From: Ephemerocybe angulata | Taxonomy: Eukaryota > Basidiomycota > Agaricomycetes > Agaricales > Psathyrellaceae | NCBI GenBank assembly: GCA_013368325.1 | Contig: JAACJK010000001.1 | Coordinates: 3,038,001 to 3,102,000, forward strand | Direction of reading: 5' to 3' | Length of the DNA: 64,000 nt | Shown here: positions 11,650 through 22,900 of the stretch, one piece after another | Position numbering within the stretch: position 1 is the stretch's first letter | Layout of the letters: each line of letters opens with the position of its first letter | Made by a program: the position numbers and the translations under genes | The notes under the pieces: model-generated | What the model was told of the DNA's origin: nothing | The model's database searches: none | Seen by the model: only the letters and a program-made list of their open reading frames with translations

Positions 11650-11808
11650 TAGTGTTGCGGGAATTTGATGGGTCAAATTCGCATGGGCTAATTCGCAGGG
11701 CTAATTCGCGGCTGATTAGCCCGGCGAGTTTGAAGGGGGATTTGGGAGGGCGAATTTGGGCGAATTTGCCAAATTTTGTCGTAATTTGTCGGAGACGTCG
11801 GACGATGA

Positions 11809-12180
11809 CTAGTAGCTCAATTTCGCGTTGTCCTTCCCTATCCTCTACTATTCAAGAAGCAATATCATGCCAGAACTCGAAACCACGGAATCTACTGGGC
11901 AAACTCTACACTACCCGCTAACCGACTCCAGGTCTCCGATGAGCACTTCGAGTTCGCGGCCGAGTTCAACCTTGACCGTTTCCGGGATATTTTGGCTGAC
12001 GGCCCAACGTCGACGCCAGAGCTACCAGCGAGCGCGCCTGCGGTCCCTAGCACGAAGAAAAGTGTGGGAGGAACGGCGGATGCATCGATTGTCATGCCTG
12101 AAGATGAGGAATGGGCTATACTTATTCGACGCTTGAAGCCTAGGGATGAGGTCCTGGTTGAGACTCGATGGACGTTGTAG
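11809..12180 (+). pseudogene. Coding remnant inside outer element
   Basis: Seen: a stop-free plus-strand stretch of 123 codons ending TTGTAG at 12180, with no start codon. A candidate acceptor (GACTAG) sits at its 5' edge. The peptide is clearly non-random (HGIYWANSTLPANRLQVSDE, then EFNLDRFRDIL, then a Pro/Ala/Ser linker and an acidic VMPEDEEWA stretch). Inference: the last exon of a gene or transposase carried by the outer element, cut off from its 5' part. I cannot assign it to a transposase family. Confidence 0.4.
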
Positions 12181-12206
12181 ATAGGGCTAATTTGCAGCGA
12201 ATCTGG

Positions 12207-12363
12207 CCTCTGCTACTTGCTCACTCCGGTCCGTAGTTAGCCTGCCCGGGGAGGGAATAAATTCCCGCCCCTAAAAATGATGACATTGGTGGGTCCAGGA
12301 CACCTCGCGACCGCCGACAAGGAGAAGGCGGTTCACGACGTGCCCTAAACGAGCGGCGAGGCT
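12207..12363 (-). repeat. YR element repeat B2
   Basis: 157 bp beginning CCTCTGCTACTTGC. It appears identical, base for base, to B1 at 12846-13002. It forms the outer 3' terminus of the YR retrotransposon. Confidence 0.85.
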
Positions 12364-12494
12364 GTCCCTACTTACTAGAATGTAGGCTACAGTACAGAAT
12401 AGCAGTAGACTACAAAGAAAGGATTGAAGAGCACCATACAACAAAGATGAAACTATGAAAGAAAAAGAGAGATAGAAGGGACGAGGTGGGCGGG

Positions 12495-12845
12495 TGACGA
12501 AAATTAAAGAGGTCTAATGTAAGGTGAAGGCCGCAGTGAGCAACCCTGTGATGATGATGGTGGTGGTGGTGAGTCGAAGCATCGACGAGAAAGGATGGAG
12601 AAACTTACCTGTGCTGCCGATGTGGTGGTTGAGGAGAGAGAGGCAGCACAGGAAAATTTCACGTCTTGAACGTCCCGCTTCCGATCACTGCCCAGCATCC
12701 GCTACAAAGTCGTAGCACCAAGCAGCGATCGCGGAACGTCCTAAAAGCGGTGGTGGTGATGGGCTGGCTTGGCCAGCGAGATTTTCGTTAGTCAGCGACA
12801 GAGGCCTACGAAACGCTTCGCCCTGCGGACTACACGTTACGACGA
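12495..12845 (-). repeat. YR element repeat A2
   Basis: 351-bp copy of the left terminal repeat A1 (27041-27382), differing mainly by a 9-bp expansion of a GAT/GGT microsatellite. It directly abuts B1, as expected for the B1-A2 junction of split direct repeats. A 131-bp linker (12364-12494) separates it from B2. Confidence 0.85.
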
Positions 12846-13002
12846 CCTCTGCTACTTGCTCACTCCGGTCCGTAGTTAGCCTGCCCGGGGAGGGAATAAA
12901 TTCCCGCCCCTAAAAATGATGACATTGGTGGGTCCAGGACACCTCGCGACCGCCGACAAGGAGAAGGCGGTTCACGACGTGCCCTAAACGAGCGGCGAGG
13001 CT
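12846..13002 (-). repeat. YR element repeat B1
   Basis: 157-bp direct repeat of B2, lying directly after the recombinase gene's 3' region. Together with A2 it marks the internal junction used when such elements circularise. Confidence 0.85.
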
Positions 13003-13759
13003 AAAAAAGAGGTGATGATGATGTGTGAGGGGGGATGGTGGTGGTGAAAAAGAATGGAGCGAGTGGGAAAGGAACGACTCAAGGTAGAGATCAAGTCGGA
13101 TGATGCTGCGTCGCCAGCGACGCGAGAATAAGTTCGGCGCGCACAGCGGGATTCTCACGAACGTAAATACGCCACGCCTGAGAAGACCACCGGCCCAACC
13201 CCATGATGATGTCCTCAGCGAGACCGAGGCCGGCATAGAACGTCGCGCCCCCTGCACGGAGGGAGTGTCCCCCGTACTGCCGCCGATCCACAACTGCAAA
13301 GAACTTGCCATCGAACCAAGTCCGAGTCGGCTGAGAACCATCTACACGGAGAAACAGGTAGGGCAGTGCATCATGGCGTGCGTCCCGTCGCGCCGAGTAT
13401 TCCCTGAGAAGCGAGACAGGGTCCGCTATATCCTGCTTGATGAAAACGACATCGGAGCCTCGGTAGAATGGGTCCGCCTTGTGATAAGGCAGTCGATACT
13501 GCGCGCGCCCATCTGCAAAGAAAAGAGACGAGCGACGGATCATCTTCCGGGGATCCCTAAGCTCCTTGTCATTGCTCTGCACGAGTTCTCCAGAGCGATG
13601 ACAGCCGTAGAAACAACACGACACGATGGTGACGAATAGCAGGTCGTCATAAGACCCCGTTGAACGAGCAGTAGCGAGGAAAGTGGCGAGATGGGATGTA
13701 CGAAGGGGCAGCTTGCGCGTGACGGGGTCCGCGCGAACCTTCTTTGAGCCACGGATGGC

Positions 13760-14156
13760 TAGACTGTCCGCGGTCAAGTTCGGAACTTTCCGAACCTGAA
13801 CCGAACCTGAACCGAACCTGAGGTTCAGGTCCAGGTTCGGAAAAAATCCAGAATTTGGCCGAACCTGAACTTTTTTACGGGCGCTTATTGGGCGCTCGAG
13901 TCATTGGGCAATCTGACGGGCCCCATTTCTCAGTGTGTATCTATCCGTCTGGCTTCGTTCTTTTTGCGTTCGAATAGCGTTTTAGATTACGATTCAGAAT
14001 ATATAAAAAATTTCACCTAAAATTTAAAACTGGCCGAATTAGGAAATTTTGAAAAAGTTCAGGTTCGGGCTGGTCCCCGAACCGAACCTCAGGTTCAGGT
14101 TCAGGTTCAGGCCAAAATAGGCCGAACCTGAACCGAACCGGACCCCGGACAGTCTA
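13760..14156. mobile_element. 397-bp hAT-type miniature element (MITE)
   Basis: Seen: termini TAGACTGTCCG and CGGACAGTCTA are perfect inverted repeats, flanked by a perfect 8-bp duplication CGGATGGC (13752-13759 and 14157-14164). The interior is built from variants of GGTTCAG/CCGAACCTGAA, especially near both ends, and has no coding capacity. Known: an 8-bp duplication and TA-starting short inverted repeats point to the hAT superfamily. It sits inside the recombinase frame of the YR element. Confidence 0.85.
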
Positions 14157-14342
14157 CGGATGGCGGCCTGAACAGCGGGATGAGAACGATTGGCGTCGAA
14201 GTCAGGGAAGGATGATTTAAGAAAATGCCGGGCACCGGTCAAGTATTTTGGACCAGAACCGTGGTGGAGGGAAGTGTACGCAATGTAGAGGGCGAGAGTC
14301 GATGGTGTTGGGTCAATGGGGAGGTTGTGGGCGGCACAGAAA

Positions 14343-16160
14343 CAGGTGTGGTTGTCGTTTTTATATATAAAGCATGCTAGTAAGAAGGCTATAGTTTTAT
14401 ATAATGCCCTTTAGCTGCTGTATCTTTAGTAAATATGCTCCCAGCCACAGTTATATATAAACTAGGAATGTACAGCCTTTGGAAATTATATATAATTGCT
14501 GCTGGGCAATGCGACAGCCACCACCCATTTTTGGGTGCCCGCCCACATCACCATATTTGGTAGATCATTTTCCACGCCCTTCCGGGGCATCAAGCAGTAC
14601 ATTCTACTCACTGTTTTGGCTCCTGGGCTCGCATTTTCGCAGATCGGGCCGCAGAACTGCGCGCCCAAGTAGATAGAGCCTCCGTGTAATGATATCCGGA
14701 GTTTGGGAGCATTAGGAGGAGGATAGACTACCTATTCTGATGTACCTCCCCCTTGTACCCTTAATCGCATTTTCTCCTGTTTTAGGATCTATCATGGGGA
14801 TTCTAAATGGTATAAGTGTACAAGTAGGCCTCTATGGTATTTATATAGCATTTAAGGGCAGTCCGATCTGTGTTTATCCCAGTATTCCCAACAGAAAGTG
14901 CGAATAATGCGGAATTTTATAAATGGGTAGAATTGGTGCCTTTGGAGATCTACTGCTAAAAGTATGGGTTAGATAATGCTTAGGAATACTTCTCATACAC
15001 TCTAGTATGCGTTTAAAGAGGTGGATTGGCCTCCTTCTTCCCCAGTGGCCCCCAAGCTATTGCTTCAATATATTTGGCGATATTTATCGGTTTTTATCAT
15101 ATTTCAATGCTATCTTCGCACCCCACATACTTATAAGCACACCCAACGGAAGGTATAATGTATAGAAACATACAGAAAAAGACCGGTTCAAAATCGGAGC
15201 AGAGGATGTCTCTGTAGAGAGTAAAAATGAGACTATGACCAGGATGATGCTTACAACCTAACTTCATAGCTATTGTACCACGTTCTAACACGGTATTCCT
15301 TGAATACCGCAGGACTATGTTGTCCGATTTCTTCACAGTTTTTTTTCCCAGTTTCTATGCATTTATTAGGTCCCATTCTTGGCCTTTATATAGAATGTAT
15401 GTCCATGGAGAGCCTGCTACAGCTCAAGTAGGTACAGGGAGGAGCAGTAGTGCGATTTGCATCTTCCATGCCTCTCCCACTGAATAAATAGAGCCGAAAC
15501 TTTGGTATACCAACCCTGAGTACTCTAGGTGCGCCTTTATGTACTTTTAACATCCTAATGTGTGCGCTTTATACAGCGAAAAAGCTATGCATATAATACC
15601 CTATATTGGCATTAAATTGGTACTGGCCACTCACTACTCCCTATTCCGGCCATAAAATGCCTAGGAAATAGTCCTTGGGGTCTAAACCCACCATTCTCTA
15701 TAACTTTACACCCCAGCCCATAGATTATACCCCAATTATTCTAGTATTTCGAGCTATTATTACATTTTTTCAATATCAGCAATTACATAGCGCATAATGG
15801 TTGTATCGGTCCCAAAATGTAAACACAGACCTACGCATAGGGCCTACACCTTAATCTGCAAAAATAATGAAAGAAAACGAGCTATAAGCAGCTATAAATG
15901 CAGGATACTGCATTGCTGACCAGGCAGAGCTACAAATTGATTGGCGCCCATTCTCGTGGGACATCACCGCCAAGTGTGGTAAGGCCTGATTTGGCAAGGG
16001 GCCAACACGAGGCAATCATGTGAGGGTCGATTATATATAATGCTGGGCAGGAGACACTCAGAAATGGCAGAGGATCACGACATTGCAGCTACAGGTGTTT
16101 ATATAAAAGTATAGATCAGTTACTATAGTGTATTATACAAAAAGATGACAGTATCTGGTG
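14343..16160. mobile_element. 1.8-kb AT-rich insertion with 7-bp target duplication
   Basis: Seen: the 1818-bp segment starts CAGGTGTGGTTGTC and ends TATCTGGTG, flanked by ACAGAAA on both sides (14336-14342 and 16161-16167). Discounting it and one duplication restores the recombinase frame exactly, so the borders are secure. The interior is strikingly AT-rich, with many TATATAA runs and no substantial open frame, unlike everything around it. The ends share only weak inverted similarity (CAGGTG/CACCAG). Inference: a non-autonomous or decayed DNA transposon; I cannot name the superfamily. No gene seen in it. Confidence 0.7.
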
Positions 16161-17911
16161 ACAGAAATTGATGTAGCTCTTGGCGCCGGTGGAATAGCCG
16201 CGCTTGGTCGACTTTTCAATCGCGTTAGCGAGTAGGTGCCGAAGCCGCTCGTGCAGCGCAGGGAGCGGCATCGGCGGGTGGACCTTACCCCTCCGTGAAG
16301 AAGGATCAGGCCCACCCAGGGCGCTCAAAAACACTCCCTCCATCGCGCCAGGAGTAGCTCTCGGGGAGGAGAGAACCTGCGGACGCGGTCAGAGGGGAAT
16401 CGACGACTGTACTCGTCGATCATGAGGCGAGACAGCATGTCTGCCCGGATGTTGTCATGGCCGGCGATGTGACGGACACGGAGATCGATGCCTGACTCCA
16501 TAACAAGGCCAGCAATCCCACGGACAACACCATTGTGGAGAGGGTTGTGCGCCGCGAGACTATTGAGTACCCCGACGGAGTCGAGGCTGTCACTGAAGAT
16601 GAGTAGACGGCGCGGAGGCCGAGCTTGAGCTGCTGCGAAGTTGACGGCGGCGAGAATGGCGACCAATTCCAAGAAAAAGATGTCGATGTTCATGTTCGGG
16701 GGGCACGGCTGAAGCGGGTAGAAATATCTCTCCCCCTGCAATACAAACGCCATTCCCAAACGCAGGCTCGCATCCGTCCACATCACCCAATCTGCATCGC
16801 CATCAGACCAGCATCCCTCGGTGACGAAAGACACACCGAGCGACGTCCCAAGGGCATCACGCAGCCAAGTGAGCTCGTCGACCACTTCCCGGTTGAGGAA
16901 CAAAGATGACATGGCGCGAGATTTGCCACTCATCTTCCGATACACCTCGCACAGGCCCGGGCGCCCCCACGGAAGCACGTTAAGCGCCCAGTTGATATAA
17001 CCGGCCAGACGCTGCCATGTCCGGAGGGGTGCTTTGCGTTCCGGCGAAGACAGGAACTCGTCAATAAAGGCAACGAGCTCCGTCAGAGAGTCGGGGCTGA
17101 GCGTAATCGAGCCGTTGTTGATGTCGACATAAAAGCCGATGATCTTGAGGCACCTGCCGAACTCCTGCTTCTTCTCCTCCCAAGGACACTTGATAAGATC
17201 CCAGAATTCCAGAAGCCGCGCCTGGTTACGAGGGCGAAGACGACCGTTGTACAAGACGAGGTTGCCGTCCTCGTCTATCCCAAAAAAGTCATCCATGTAG
17301 ACGTGCAGACTGTCAACGCCATACTTCACGATAGCTATCCAGCACAGAAGGCTAGAAACAGCGCACCAAACCCGAGGTGATGCGCGGTTCCCAAAGACGA
17401 GGCGGCGGACTATGTGCAACTTGCCGTCGATGATAACCGCCTGTCTGATCTGCCAGAGGGGATGAGCAGCGAGGTTGAGGAAAGCCGATGACACATCCGA
17501 CTTGAAGGTGATGAGCGAAAGGTCGCCAGATGCACGCTTTGCCTCCCGCATCGCTCGACCAAACGGGCGCATGTCGTCGTAGCGGACCTTAGCCTCCTCG
17601 CGCGGTATCCCGTCGTTGATGCCTGATGCCGAATGGTCGGTGATGACTCGAGCTTTCCCTTTCTGCCATACGACAAACAGAGGCGAGACCTTCATGCCGC
17701 CGAGCAGAGTCTCCGAGGTCAATGGAAGCGCTTCCGACCAACGACCGGCCCCAACCTCCTTATCACGGAAAGCACGGATGGCTTCCAGATCCTCCTCCTC
17801 CTTTGCGAAATTGCCGTCGTACTCTTTGTCCAAGGCCTCCCACTCTCCTTCGTCGAACGGCCAGAACCCCTCGCGTAGGCCGCGCAGCACCGACTGAACG
17901 AACAGTTGATT

Positions 17912-18375
17912 TGTTACACTTCCTCTTTTTCCTTCCATCGTCGCTCCTCCCGCTCCCTCTTCCCTCGCTCCATCTCTACCATTCTCTGTTGCAGCCGCTT
18001 ACCCCCGAGTACCTGCTGCCTCCTTTCCTTCCGAAGACCCCGACGACATCGCACTCTTCGCCGAGTACTGTGATCGTTATCTTCCCTCCTTTAACACCGG
18101 ACTATAGATAGGCATCTTACCTGACTCAACCCTAGTACACCATTCCATACTCATCGGACGATCACTCCCTATAAGTACCGGAACCCCTGTACCAGTTTCC
18201 TTAGCCAGTTATTGAGAATCCTATCGACCTTATCCTCGTTCTATCGCGCGACTCTGTCTTCGACCTCGTCCTGGATATTCGCAAGTAGTTCGTCGACGAA
18301 CTCCTGAACCTCTGAACTCTGAACTCTTGACTGTCTTCGTCGCCGCCTCCTAAGTCGACGATCGAAGTCATAACA
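17912..18375 (+). repeat. 5' LTR of Ty3 element
   Basis: 464 bp, TG...CA bounded (TGTTAC...ATAACA). It contains a pyrimidine-rich 5' part and the last 65 codons of an extra ORF, whose complete copy is only present at the 3' end. A candidate primer site (TGGCTACCCCGACC, starting 18383) lies 7 nt downstream; I could not match it to a specific tRNA. Confidence 0.95.
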
Positions 18376-18424
18376 GAATAACTGGCTACCCCGACCTCGC
18401 CGCCTTTGTCTAAAGCGCGGCTAA

Positions 18425-19915
18425 CCCTCCACCACGACGACCCCTGAAGACTCCACCAATTGCCTTAACAGGCCACACGCATTCTATCCCAAAGAAGGGA
18501 GATACACCTTCATCAACGAGAAGGGCACCTGGCAGAGCTGCGATATTCACGCCTGCCCGAACCGCACTACAGGACCGGCACCTGACAATCTACCGCCTTG
18601 GGCACGGATCGCAACTGAAGAAGATCAAGGACAAGAAATCCGAGAAAGGATCCAACAGGAACGCGAAGAACAACGGAAGCTGCAACAACGAAAGCAAGAA
18701 CTCGAAAAGGCGAAACAAGACCTCATCAAGCAGAAGGCAGAAGCAGCTCGCAGACAGAAACAGATTGAACGAAGCAAGAGCAACCAAAGCGAACCCCGAA
18801 CCTCGGCTCCAGGATCACTGAGACCAACACCTCGAACCCCGAACATCGAACTACCGGGAACAAAGGAACCGACCCCCGAACCAGAAGGAAAGGAAGAACC
18901 TGCCCAAGACCCTGCGAATCCAGAGAAGCCCCCAACAGAGAAATCCGATACCGACGACGACGAAAGCGATAACGACGACAAACCCGAAACCATGAACCCT
19001 GGAGGCACCGCTATCCAATCCACGGTCACTGCCGACACCTCCTCCGCTCCTAAAGTTGCCATAAAGCACTTCAATGGAAACCGAAACCTCTATCGTTCCT
19101 TCAAAGACTCCATCGACCTCTACCTCCTAGTTGACGACAAGCTCAACACCGATGCAAAGAAGATCGCCTTCATCCTCACCCTTCTCGACGAAGGAGAAGC
19201 TCGCACCTGGAGAACGAACTTCCTCAGCAAGAAACGAACCAACGGCACCCTCGCTCTTGGCAACCTGGACGCCTTCGTCACCGAGTTAGACAAGACCTTC
19301 CAGCGAGACAACGAAGAAGACGAAGCCCTCTTCAACGTTCATCGCATGAAGCAGAGAAGCGACGAAACTGCCGAACAAGCCGTCACTCGTTTCCGCGAAC
19401 AAGCTACTCTCGCAGGGATCGATCTCACCTCCAACGAGCGCCTGGCCATCGACTACCTCAAGAATGTCCTCAACGATGCATTGGTCAACAAGGTCGCCCT
19501 CGATATCAACGAGCCAAACAAGTTCGAGGAATGGGTCAAACTAGCAGTCAAATACGACACAGTCTACCGACGCAGCAAACTTCTCCGAAACTTCGGAAAG
19601 AAAGGCCCCCTACCCTCTAGGAACGCCTTCATCCCTCGCTACTCTCGCAAGGAACGTGACCCAAACGCCATGGACGTCGACCGAATGACCCTCGAAGAAC
19701 GCGACGACCTCATGAAGAAAGGACTCTGCTTCTTCTGCAAGAAGCCAGGACACCGCTCTCGTGAATGCCCCAACAAACGCACCAACCCCTCCGATCAGAA
19801 GCGAACCCCTCGAGATACTGCCCGATACATCCAATCGATCCTCGCCCAATACACCCCCGAAGAAGAAGAAGAAATCCGCAAGGCCGCCGAAGAAATGACG
19901 GGAGAGGATTTTTGA
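18425..19915 (+). CDS. gag: Ty3 Gag with CCHC zinc knuckle
   Basis: Seen: the first ATG is at 18992 (MNPGGTAIQST), giving 307 residues. The frame is open without any ATG for another 189 codons back to 18425. That extension looks protein-like: a Cys/Trp-containing start (NEKGTWQSCDIHACPNR), a long Glu/Gln/Lys coiled coil and an acidic Pro-rich linker. From 18992 the Gag core follows (IKHFNGNRNLYRSFKDSI...). Near the C-terminus is one CCHC knuckle, CFFCKKPGHRSRECPNK. Known: Gag forms the virus-like particle and binds the RNA. Inference: translation may begin at a non-AUG codon upstream; otherwise the extension is unused. It stops with UGA at 19913-19915, overlapping Pol. Confidence 0.9.
   Translation, partial: PSTTTTPEDSTNCLNRPHAFYPKEGRYTFINEKGTWQSCDIHACPNRTTGPAPDNLPPWARIATEEDQGQEIRERIQQEREEQRKLQQRKQELEKAKQDLIKQKAEAARRQKQIERSKSNQSEPRTSAPGSLRPTPRTPNIELPGTKEPTPEPEGKEEPAQDPANPEKPPTEKSDTDDDESDNDDKPETMNPGGTAIQSTVTADTSSAPKVAIKHFNGNRNLYRSFKDSIDLYLLVDDKLNTDAKKIAFILTLLDEGEARTWRTNFLSKKRTNGTLALGNLDAFVTELDKTFQRDNEEDEALFNVHRMKQRSDETAEQAVTRFREQATLAGIDLTSNERLAIDYLKNVLNDALVNKVALDINEPNKFEEWVKLAVKYDTVYRRSKLLRNFGKKGPLPSRNAFIPRYSRKERDPNAMDVDRMTLEERDDLMKKGLCFFCKKPGHRSRECPNKRTNPSDQKRTPRDTARYIQSILAQYTPEEEEEIRKAAEEMTGEDF
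19909..19915 (+). promoter_or_regulatory. Candidate -1 frameshift site (U5-UGA)
   Basis: Gag ends GAG GAU UUU UGA, with five U residues directly at the stop. Pol is in the -1 frame and reads GGA UUU UUG AUA across the same bases. A tRNA-Phe on UUU could slip back one base onto UUU while the stop codon is in the A site. This is not a textbook X XXY YYZ heptamer, so the mechanism is inferred. Pol has no useful start of its own near here. Confidence 0.5.
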
Positions 19916-22900
19916 TAGGGAGAACCAGGTCAGCGTTGGTCTCTCCCCGACTGGACATTCACTCTGTACTAGTAGCCGAGACGAGTAACAAGTCAATGCA
20001 CATCCCCGTTACCGTCTTCAACGTCCGAAACCGAAAAACCGCTGAAACCCATGCCCTGATCGACAGTGGGGCTGGAGGACTATTCATCGACCAGAATTAC
20101 GTCCGCGAACTCAACCTCCCTACCCGCCGACTAGCAAGACCGGTAAAAGTCTTCAACGTCGATGGAACCCCGAACAAGCGAGGAGTCATCACAAGATACA
20201 CCCTCGTCCCCATCCGAATCCACAAACGAACTCGCAGTCTCCGTCTCTACATCTGCGGCTTAGGGCAGCAAAAGATCATTCTTGGACTCCCCTGGCTCCG
20301 AACGGCCAACCCGATCATCGACTGGCGACGAGGCACTCTCACCTGGAGGAAGGAGTGTTTCCCATTCTCGACTGGTCGCCCACTCAAGTCTCCGTCCCCG
20401 AAACCCAGCACTACCTCCCTTGAAATGGCTGAAGTCACCGTAGCCTATATCCAGGAAGATAATCTCGACGACGAGGGGAACCCCGAAGTTCTCTGGATCA
20501 ACGCCAAAGTCACCGCCTCCCAACTCTTGGCAGTCAAAGACCAGCTCAAGAAAGCGCCACGGAAGATAGACGATGTCTTACCAGAAGCGTACAAAGACTA
20601 CCGAGACTTATTCACCCCCGAAACCGCTGAACGATTCCCACCTGCAAGACCTTGGGACCATGAAATCAAGACCAAGGAAGGGTTCCAACCAAAGGTGTTC
20701 AAGACGTACTCGATCTCCCCTGCCGAAGACAAGAAGCTCACTGAATTCCTCGAAGAGAACCTGCGATTAGGACGGATCCGACCCTCTCAATCACCGATGG
20801 GATCCCCGTTCTTCTTTGTCGCCAAAAAGAATGGAGATCTCCGCCCCTGCCAGGACTACCGATACCTCAACGAATGGACCGTCCCAAACGCCTACCCACT
20901 CCCGAGAACTGACCAACTCATGGATCGTCTGAAAGGATCTAAATACTTCACAAAACTCGACATCAAGTGGGGATACAACAACGTCAGGATCAAGGAAGAA
21001 GACCGCTGGAAAGCCGCCTTCAAGACTAACCGAGGCCTCTTCGAACCGACCGTAATGTTCTTCGGCCTCCGGAACTCCCCAGCCACCTTCCAGAACATGA
21101 TGAACGACATAATGGATGAACCCGACGACGACCCGACAAACCTCAAGGCCGAAGGATATATGGACGATCTCATGCCTCACGGAGAAACCAGAGAAGAATG
21201 CCGCCGCCACACTCGGAGGGTCCTCGCGAAGCTCAGGAAACACGGACTGTCACTCAACCTCGATAAGTGCATCTTCGAAGCAACAGAAGTCGACTACCTC
21301 GGCCTCATCATTCGCCACAATCAGCTCAGCATGGACCCAGTCAAAGTAGAAGGACTAGCCAACTGGCCGCAACCAATTAACGTGAAGCAAGTTCGCTCAT
21401 TCCTAGGGTTCGGGAACTTCTACAGGAAATTTATCCGAAACTACTCGCAGCTCGCCGCACCACTAAACGCCCTCACACGGAAAGGAATCGAATTCAACTG
21501 GGACGACGCATGCACGAAAGCCTTCGAAGAACTCAAGAAACGATTCACCACCTACCCTGTCCTGATGATGCCTGACCCGACCAAACCGTACCAAATCGAA
21601 GCAGATGCGTCAAAGCACGCCTCCGGAGCTGTCCTCACCCAGTTAGACGACAACGGCGCGCGACATCCCATAGCATTCATCTCCAAAAGCTTCACCGATG
21701 CGGAAAAGAACTATCAGATCTACGACCGAGAACTGCTGGCTATCATCCGAGCTCTGACCGAATGGCGACACTATATCCAAGGATCACCGTTCACAACGAC
21801 CGTCTACTCAGATCACCAAAACTTGACCTACTATCGAAACCCTCAGAAACTCAGCCCCCGACAATCCCGCTGGTTCCTCACCCTCCAGGAATACGACTTC
21901 GAACTCAAGCACCTCCCCGGCTCCAGAATGATTCAATCCGACGCTCTATCTCGACGACCCGACCTGTGCCAAGATGACTCTGAACCTGAACTCGTCACCA
22001 TGCTTGACTCCGATCTTTTCATCCGTCTCATCGACATCGAGCTGCAAGATCGGATCATTAACTCGGACAAAATCGATGGAGAAGCCAATGACGCCCTTCG
22101 ACTTCTCCTTACTGATGGACCGTCCGACATGCAACACGACCTTAGTGATTGGACCCTGGAAACGAAGGACGGAAGGAACATGCTCTTCTATCAGAACAGA
22201 GCATACGTACCCGATGACCTCGAACTCCGACGAGAAATCGTCCGGAGACACCACGACTCTCCCACCGTCGGCCATCCAGGAGAACTAGGAACCTTCAACG
22301 CTGTCAAAGAATCATACTTCTGGCCTGGCATGCGAAAATTCATCAAAGACTTTGTCCACGGATGCGCCGACTGTCAACAGTACAAGATTAATCGTCACCC
22401 GTCCAAACCAACCCTCGAACCTATCCCCTCGCCATCTTCTGCCCGACCATTCACTCAGCTATCCATGGACTTCATAACTGACCTACCTCCGTCTAACGGC
22501 TTCGACTCCGTACTGGTCGTGGTGGACCACGGCCTTACGAAGGGGGTACTCCTCGAACCCTGCAACAAGACAATCACTTCCGAACAGACGGCGAACCTCC
22601 TCATCAAACGCGCTTTTTCTCGATTCGGACTCCCGGACAAGATCATCTCGGACAGAGGACCTCAGTTCGCCGCAAGAGTCTTCCGAGATCTGTTTAGACT
22701 TCTCAAGATCGAATCCGCTCTATCGACCGCCTTCCATCCACAGACAGATGGAGGAACAGAACGAGTCAACCAAGAAATCGAAGCCTACCTCGCCACCTAC
22801 TGCACTGCCAACCCAACCACCTGGTCCGACGCTCTCCCCATCCTTGAGTTTGTCCACAACTCGAGACGACATGCAGACCGAGCTACCTCTCCATTCGAAC

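Larger units (their letters stand above)
13091..16343 (-). pseudogene. Tyrosine recombinase of YR element, interrupted twice
   Basis: Seen: the frame starts at 16343 (overlapping the RT stop), runs to 16161, resumes at 14335-14157 and finishes at 13751-13091. It is broken by two transposons but would encode about 340 residues, because each insertion leaves the frame intact once it and one target duplication are discounted. Catalytic signature: Arg in CHRSGEL, HxxR in HSLRAGG, Trp in GRWSS (replacing the second His), and the nucleophilic Tyr in RIYVREN. The N-terminal part (KRGYSTGAKSYINFC then LALYIAYTSLH) resembles the SAM-like DNA-binding domain. Known: this enzyme integrates the cDNA circle. 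Inactive here. Confidence 0.85.

Noticed and set aside
11140..11676. 178-codon minus-strand frame
   Set aside because: Starts inside a transposon terminal repeat and shows no domain or splice context.
19765..19915. Independent Pol start at 19765
   Set aside because: Sequence before the frameshift is an Arg/Pro-rich shadow of the Gag end; the protease-like part begins only after the Gag stop.
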